Origin: DASQFI01 sp035633215
GTDB taxonomy: Bacteria; Acidobacteriota; Vicinamibacteria; Vicinamibacterales; SCN-69-37
Reading direction: 5' to 3'
Length of the DNA stretch: 64,000 nt
Assembly (NCBI GenBank): GCA_035633215.1
Contig: DASQFI010000039.1
Location: 548,532-612,531, forward strand
This document shows, piece after piece, positions 59,864 through 64,000 of this stretch. Position 1 is the first letter of the stretch. Each line of letters starts with the position of its first letter. The position numbers and the translations under genes are program-made. The notes beneath the pieces were generated by a model that saw only the letters and a list, made by a program, of their open reading frames with translations, ran no database searches and was not told the origin of the DNA.

Positions 59864-60601
59864 GTGCCCGGCCACGACGCCGTCGTTGCGGGCATCGCGG
59901 AGAATCTCGACGCCGTTCGGCGGCGGCTGCACGCCGCCGCCGAACGCGTCAATCGCCCTCCCTCCGACATCCAGCTCATCGCGGTCTCCAAGACCTTTGG
60001 GCCGGAGCTCGTCCGGGCCGCGGCCGCCGCGGGCCAGCGCGATTTCGGGGAGAACCGCGTCCAGGAAGGACTCGACAAGATCGAACGTCTGAGCGGCGCC
60101 GACATCCCGGAAATCCGGTGGCACCTGATCGGGCACCTGCAGTCGAACAAAACAAAGCGTGCCGCCGGCGCATTTGCCTGGATTCAGTCGGTGGACAGCC
60201 GCGAGCTGCTCAAGAAGATCGACGCCGCGGCGGTCGAGCTCGCCACGAAGCCGCGCGTGTTGATTCAAGTGGATCTCGCCCACGAAGAGACCAAATTCGG
60301 GATGGACGAGCAGGGGCTGGCCGGCCTGGTGCACGCCGCCCTCGACGCGCGAGCGGTGACGCTGCGCGGACTGATGATCGTGCCGCCCATTCCGACCGAC
60401 GCCGAGGAGTCGCGACCGTGGTTCCGCCGCCTCCGCAATCTGCGCGATGAGCTGGTCGCCGGCGGCGTGCCGGCCGATCGACTGCGCGAGCTCTCGATGG
60501 GCATGAGCCTCGATTTCGAAATCGCGGTCGAAGAAGGCGCGACGATGGTCCGCGTCGGCACGGCGATCTTCGGCCAGCGGCCGGCTGCACCACCGCCGTG
60601 A
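59864..60601 (+). CDS. YggS/PROSC-family PLP homeostasis protein
   Basis: 245 residues from a GTG start 8 bases after the previous stop. Single-domain alanine-racemase-N fold: LIAVSKTFG with the PLP Lys, GENRVQEGLDK, WHLIGHLQSNKTK, LSMGMSLDFEIAVEEGATMVRVGTAIFG. Binds PLP and buffers free cofactor; loss in other bacteria disturbs amino-acid pools. Its stop overlaps the YggU-type gene as GTGA. YggS and YggU are neighbours in many genomes. Confidence 0.94.
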   Translation: MPGHDAVVAGIAENLDAVRRRLHAAAERVNRPPSDIQLIAVSKTFGPELVRAAAAAGQRDFGENRVQEGLDKIERLSGADIPEIRWHLIGHLQSNKTKRAAGAFAWIQSVDSRELLKKIDAAAVELATKPRVLIQVDLAHEETKFGMDEQGLAGLVHAALDARAVTLRGLMIVPPIPTDAEESRPWFRRLRNLRDELVAGGVPADRLRELSMGMSLDFEIAVEEGATMVRVGTAIFGQRPAAPPP

Positions 60602-60909
60602 GCGCTTCTGCCGTCTCGCTGATCGCGACGCCGGGCGGCACGCGCTTCGACGTACGCGTCATCCCTCGAGCGTCCCGGACTGGCGTGGACGGCGTGAGAG
60701 ACGGCCGCGTGCTCGTACGGGTGACGGCCCCGCCCGTCGACCGCGCCGCCAATGACGCCGCCGTGCGGGCGCTCGCGGAAGCGCTCGACTTGCCTGCGAC
60801 GTCAGTGCGGATCAGCGCTGGTCACACCCACCGAAACAAGACCGTCGAAATCGCGGTGCCGATCGATGACGTCCGCCGGCGGCTGGACGCGGTCTTGTCG
60901 GTCCGGTGA
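60598..60909 (+). CDS. DUF167/YggU-family protein
   Basis: 103 residues from a GTG start that overlaps the yggS stop. Family core RVIPRASRTGVDGV, RVTAPPVDRAANDA and the C-terminal SAGHTHRNKTVEI are clear. Function unresolved; the conserved Lys/Asn-rich end suggests nucleic-acid or ribosome contact. Confidence 0.9.
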   Translation: MSASAVSLIATPGGTRFDVRVIPRASRTGVDGVRDGRVLVRVTAPPVDRAANDAAVRALAEALDLPATSVRISAGHTHRNKTVEIAVPIDDVRRRLDAVLSVR

Positions 60910-60934
60910 GCCGTCTTTCGATATCATCGGTGCC

Positions 60935-62194
60935 CTGACCGCCACTCTCCTCATCGAGCATCTCGACCAGCTCTACACCGTTGCGGGTCCCGCACCGCGT
61001 CTCGGCGCGCGGCAGGGCGATCTCACGCCGATCGCGGACGGCGCCATCGCGTGCGCGGGTCCGACCATTGTCGCCGCCGGCCCGACGGTCGACGTGTTGC
61101 GCCAGGTGTCCGCGGACTCCGGCACCCGCCGGATCGACGGCCGCGGCCGATCGCTCGTGCCGGGCTTCGTCGACGCCCACACGCACGTCGTGTTCGCCGG
61201 CGATCGCCGCGACGAGCTGCGGCGCCGGCTGGCGGGCGCGACCTACGCCGACATCGCTGCGTCCGGCGGCGGGATCCTCTCGACCGTTCGTGCGACGCGC
61301 GAAGCGTCGGCCGAGGCGCTGGCAGCCGCCACGCGCGCCCGGCTGGCCGAGATGCTGGCGGCAGGCACGACGACATGCGAGGCGAAAAGCGGGTACGGCC
61401 TCGACACCGACACCGAATTGCGCATGCTGCGCGTGATTCACACGCTCAATGGTGAGCAGCCTGTCGAGCTGGCCGCGACGTTCATGGGCGCGCATGAAGT
61501 GCCGCCGGAGTACCGCGGCCGGCAGCCGGCATATGTGGAGCTCGTGATCGACGAGATGATCCCGCGCGCGGCCGGACTGGCTGAATGGTGTGACGTGTTC
61601 TGCGATCGCGGGTTCTTTACGCCTGACGAGTCGCGGGCGATTCTCGCGGCGGGCGCGCGCGTCGGCTTGAAAGCGCGCATTCACGCCGACGAGCTCGCGC
61701 CGAGCGGAGGATCGGCCGTGGCGGCTGAGGTCGGTGCCAGGTCGGCAGACCATCTGGTGCACGTGCCGGCGGACGGCATCGCCCAGCTCGCCCGCGCAGG
61801 CGTCGTCGCAACGCTGCTGCCGTGCGCGGCCTTTTATCTGAAGCTGGGCCGCTTCGCGCCGGCCCGCGACCTCATTGCGGCCGGGGTGCCGGTCGCGATC
61901 GCCACCGATGTCAACCCGGGCGGCGGGTTTTCCCCCTCGATGCCGTTCGCGATGGCGCTCGGCTGTTTCGGCATGGGACTGACGTTCGAAGAGGCGCTCG
62001 TGGCGGCGACGCTGAACGGCGCCTATTCCCTCGACCGTCACGAGACGATCGGCAGTCTCGAGCCGGGCAAACAGTTCGACGCCGTCCTCATCGACGGCCC
62101 GGCGATCAATCTGTTGCGGGCCAATGTGCCTGCCGTCGCCGCGGTCATCAAGAAAGGCACACTCGTCCATGCTGGCGAAGAAATCGCTCACTGA
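60935..62194 (+). CDS. hutI: Imidazolonepropionase
   Basis: Third enzyme of histidine degradation, opening imidazolonepropionate to formiminoglutamate. 419 residues of the amidohydrolase superfamily: GFVDAHTHVVFAGDR (metal HxH), AKSGYGLDTDTELRML, ARIHADE and ATDVNPGGG. No ATG, GTG or TTG lies in frame between the previous gene's end and the conserved ALTATLLIEHLDQL start region, so a CTG at 60935 is the best candidate. The downstream cyclodeaminase-family gene overlaps its end by 26 bases. Confidence 0.9.
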   Translation: MTATLLIEHLDQLYTVAGPAPRLGARQGDLTPIADGAIACAGPTIVAAGPTVDVLRQVSADSGTRRIDGRGRSLVPGFVDAHTHVVFAGDRRDELRRRLAGATYADIAASGGGILSTVRATREASAEALAAATRARLAEMLAAGTTTCEAKSGYGLDTDTELRMLRVIHTLNGEQPVELAATFMGAHEVPPEYRGRQPAYVELVIDEMIPRAAGLAEWCDVFCDRGFFTPDESRAILAAGARVGLKARIHADELAPSGGSAVAAEVGARSADHLVHVPADGIAQLARAGVVATLLPCAAFYLKLGRFAPARDLIAAGVPVAIATDVNPGGGFSPSMPFAMALGCFGMGLTFEEALVAATLNGAYSLDRHETIGSLEPGKQFDAVLIDGPAINLLRANVPAVAAVIKKGTLVHAGEEIAH

Positions 62195-63011
62195 GGTCCT
62201 CGACGCCTTCAGTTCGTCGGACCCAACGCCCGGCGGCGGGTCCGCGGCGGCGCTGGCCGGCGCGCTTGGCGCGTCGCTCCTCGCCATGGTCGCCGGGCTG
62301 CCCAGGACAAAGACCAACGCACCCGAGGAACGTGCCGCCCTCGACACGGCGCGCGCGAAGATTCTCGACCTGCGTACGCGACTGATCGATCTGATCGATC
62401 GCGATGCGGCCGCGTACGACACGGTCGTCGCGGCGTACCGCTTGCCGAAGGCCACCGACGATGAGAAGGCCGCGCGAAAAACGGCGATCCAGGACGCGTT
62501 GAAGCTCGCGACCGAGATTCCTGTGGAGACGTGCCTCGCGGTGAACGACGTCGTACGACAGGCCGACGCCGTGGCGGCATCGGGGAACCCTTCGGCAGGC
62601 AGCGATATCGCGGTGGCGCTCCAACTTCTAGGCATCGCTGGCCAGGGAGCCCTCTTCAACGTCGAAGCGAATATCGGCAGCGTGACCGATAAGGAGTTCG
62701 CTGCCGGCATCACCGGGCGGGTCAAACAATCGTACGCCGGCACAAGCGAGGCGATCAGGGGCGCCTATGAGTCCGCAGGGGTTATCGAGCTGATGAAGGG
62801 CATGGCGGCACGGTTTGGCTCGCTTCACGGACAGGCACGCGGCGGCGAGAAGCCTCCGGCAGACGTCCTGATCAGGTCGGCGGTCGAGGCGCTCCGCATC
62901 GCGGGGTCGGCCGATGCCCGCCGCGCGCTCGAGGCGCTCGCGCAGAGCGCCGACGAGAAGATCTCGAGACCCGCGGCGGACGCGCTGGCGAAACTTACCG
63001 CACCCGATTGA
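62169..63011 (+). CDS. Cyclodeaminase/cyclohydrolase (FTCD_C) family protein
   Basis: 280 residues. All-helical FTCD_C domain (about 1-205) with DPTPGGGSAAALAGALGASLLAMV, DRDAAAYDTVVAAYRLPK and GNPSAGSDIAVA. Family members act as formimidoyl-THF cyclodeaminase or methenyl-THF cyclohydrolase, so with HutI this could finish formiminoglutamate breakdown through folate. An extra C-terminal tail of about 75 residues (RARRALEALAQSADE-like helices) is beyond the usual domain. Converges with lepB, overlapping by 17 bases. Confidence 0.9.
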   Translation: MLAKKSLTEVLDAFSSSDPTPGGGSAAALAGALGASLLAMVAGLPRTKTNAPEERAALDTARAKILDLRTRLIDLIDRDAAAYDTVVAAYRLPKATDDEKAARKTAIQDALKLATEIPVETCLAVNDVVRQADAVAASGNPSAGSDIAVALQLLGIAGQGALFNVEANIGSVTDKEFAAGITGRVKQSYAGTSEAIRGAYESAGVIELMKGMAARFGSLHGQARGGEKPPADVLIRSAVEALRIAGSADARRALEALAQSADEKISRPAADALAKLTAPD

Positions 63012-63627
63012 GCATCCTGCTCCATCGAATGTCGGAGAACATGCTGCCGAGCGATCCGTTTTCCTCGAACGAGAAATAGATGAAGAGCGCCTTGCCCTTG
63101 ACGTACGATTCGGGCAGAAAGCCCCAGTAGCGGCTGTCCTGGGAGTTGTCCCGGTTGTCGCCCATCATGAAGTACTGATGCTCGGGGACGGTCACCGGGC
63201 CGTACCACGCGCGGAGGTCGCCCGTCGGCGGCGCGTCCTCGGGCGGCGGGGGCTCGATCAGATGGACGTACGGCTCCTCGATCGGCTGACCGTTGACAAA
63301 CACCTTCTTGCGGCGAAGTTCGAGCCGGTCGCCCGGCAGACCGATCACGCGCTTGATGAAGTCGCGCTCCGGCTCTTCCGGGTATTTGAAGACGATCACG
63401 TCGCCGCGGCGAATCTCGCGGCGCGGGAGGATCGCGCGCTCGAGCCCCGTCAGCGTCGGCGCGAAGACCATCTTGTTCACGATCAAGTGATCGCCGATCA
63501 GAAGATTGTTCTCCATCGATCCGGTCGGGATCTTGAACGCCTGGAACACCCACGTGCGCACGAAGAGCGCGAGGATCACGGCAATGACGAGCGACTCGAC
63601 GTACTCGCGGGGAACGGACTTCTTCAT
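62995..63627 (-). CDS. lepB: Signal peptidase I
   Basis: Inner-membrane Ser-Lys protease that cleaves Sec signal peptides. 210 residues: one N-terminal helix, catalytic Ser in KIPTGSMENNLL, catalytic Lys in DFIKRVIGLPGD, and box E MGDNRDNSQDSR. An insertion with four Pro (EPPPPEDAPP) lies between boxes D and E. The ATG follows a GC-rich spacer with a GGGGGC/GCCCCC hairpin. Just upstream lies an ORF whose beginning is a second LepB-like segment. Confidence 0.96.
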   Translation of the reverse strand: MKKSVPREYVESLVIAVILALFVRTWVFQAFKIPTGSMENNLLIGDHLIVNKMVFAPTLTGLERAILPRREIRRGDVIVFKYPEEPERDFIKRVIGLPGDRLELRRKKVFVNGQPIEEPYVHLIEPPPPEDAPPTGDLRAWYGPVTVPEHQYFMMGDNRDNSQDSRYWGFLPESYVKGKALFIYFSFEENGSLGSMFSDIRWSRMLNRVR

Positions 63628-63738
63628 TCTTCTGTCGGGGGGCTTACGCCCCCGCGAACCCCCCAACGGCGTCGCTCGCGGGGGCCCCACGATCCCCGCT
63701 CCGCTCCGCCGGCTCACTCGCTCCCGCTCGTTCGCTGC
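63628..63738. repeat. GC-rich low-complexity spacer with hairpin upstream of lepB
   Basis: Rich in CGGGGGC, GCGAGCG and CTCCGCTCCG-type units. A perfect hairpin GGGGGC-TTAC-GCCCCC lies at 63638-63653, ten bases before the lepB ATG, and a second GGGGG/CCCCC set follows. It resembles dispersed spacer repeats of high-GC genomes and may lower or tune lepB translation. Confidence 0.5.
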
Positions 63739-64000
63739 TCATTCCTGACCCACCTTCAACACCGCCAGGAAGGCCTCCTGTGGAATCTCGACCCGGCCCA
63801 CGCGCTTCATGCGCTTCTTGCCTTCTTTCTGCTTCTCGAGCAGCTTGCGCTTGCGGCTGATGTCGCCGCGCGTGATGTCCCGGACCGGCAGCAGCGCCCG
63901 ACCGGGCGTTCCGGTCGGGCCGAATACGAACTTGTTCACCAGCAGGTGGTCACCGATGAGGAGGTTGTTCTCCATCGAGCCGGTCGGGATCTTGAACGCC
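63739..64000 (-). CDS. LepB-like N-terminal segment joined in frame to the LepA C-terminus (5' cut by window edge)
   Basis: The frame is open to the edge. The first part reads AFKIPTGSMENNLLIGDHL, the signal peptidase I active-site region, up to DITRGD. It then continues ISRKRKLLEKQKEGKKRM and VEIPQEAFLAVLKV, which is the conserved end of elongation factor 4 (LepA). The join falls at a GD dipeptide found in both families (RRGDV in LepB, GGDIS in LepA). The LepB part differs from the intact lepB next door at about a third of positions, so it is a paralogue, not a recent copy. Real fusion, tandem-duplication scar or assembly error are all possible. Confidence 0.75.
   Translation of the reverse strand, partial: AFKIPTGSMENNLLIGDHLLVNKFVFGPTGTPGRALLPVRDITRGDISRKRKLLEKQKEGKKRMKRVGRVEIPQEAFLAVLKVGQE

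Overview
The window is dense, GC-rich bacterial chromosome from a Gram-negative (diderm) organism. It encodes LptD, lipoprotein processing (LspA, Lgt), a TonB/ExbB/ExbD system, an RND efflux pair and outer-membrane beta-barrels. GTG and TTG starts are common, ATGA-type gene overlaps are frequent, and there are no rRNA, tRNA or phage genes. The single bifunctional Rel enzyme, the membrane pyrophosphatase, the triple ExbD operon and the many palindromic spacers fit an acidobacterium of the Vicinamibacteria type. That placement is inference from gene style, not from a marker gene.

Layout. 1-5255 (+): the 3' part of ileS, then lspA, lgt, a RluD-type pseudouridine synthase and a Nudix hydrolase, nearly all overlapping. 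5258-9567 (+): RND adaptor and permease. 9733-12839 (-): lon and a DksA-type regulator. 13292-13889 (+): rpmB and a RidA-family gene. 13890-14303 holds no gene but carries two outward-facing arrays of a GTACTTC repeat. 14304-16460 (-): rel. 16624-17628 (+): a TPR lipoprotein. 17642-20716 (-): tonB-exbB-exbD-exbD-exbD behind a consensus sigma-70 promoter. 20953-29124 (-): hppA, DUF502, uppP, secF, secD, yajC, tgt. 29160-30818 (+): ddl, a candidate structured RNA and a 17-residue Lys/Gly-rich peptide gene, each followed by an intrinsic terminator. 30896-34122 (-): a HEAT-repeat/cyclophilin lipoprotein and an OSBS/NSAR-type enolase. 34205-46052 (+): deoxynucleoside kinase, accD, folC, lptD, three nucleotide-sugar genes, a two-domain polyprenol/phytol kinase-like fusion, a UbiA prenyltransferase and a radical SAM protein. 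46059-53448 is mostly minus: htpX, two M20 peptidases, thiC, a small barrel protein and rlmI, with one small secreted protein on plus. 53474-63011 (+): rpiB, glyA, a DinG-like helicase, a two-gene restriction-modification cassette, a TPR protein, YggS, YggU, hutI and a cyclodeaminase-family gene. 62995-64000 (-): lepB, and at the edge an ORF that joins a LepB-like start to a LepA-like end.

The genes form housekeeping modules: envelope biogenesis (lspA, lgt, uppP, ddl, lptD, lepB, secDF-yajC), stringent response and proteostasis (rel, dksA, lon, htpX), energised outer-membrane transport (tonB operon), and folate, one-carbon and histidine metabolism (folC, glyA, hutI, FTCD_C). The clearest accessory locus is the D12 methylase plus PD-(D/E)XK-like nuclease. 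It sits beside an inverted 39-codon stub of another D12 methylase.

The most unusual feature is the number of palindromic or tandem spacer elements of unrelated sequence lying exactly at gene junctions. Several contain a gene's stop or start codon, and one element of the same kind lies in frame inside ileS. The best candidates for undescribed biology are the GTACTTC arrays, the ncRNA/micropeptide locus after ddl, and the prenol-kinase fusion next to UbiA.
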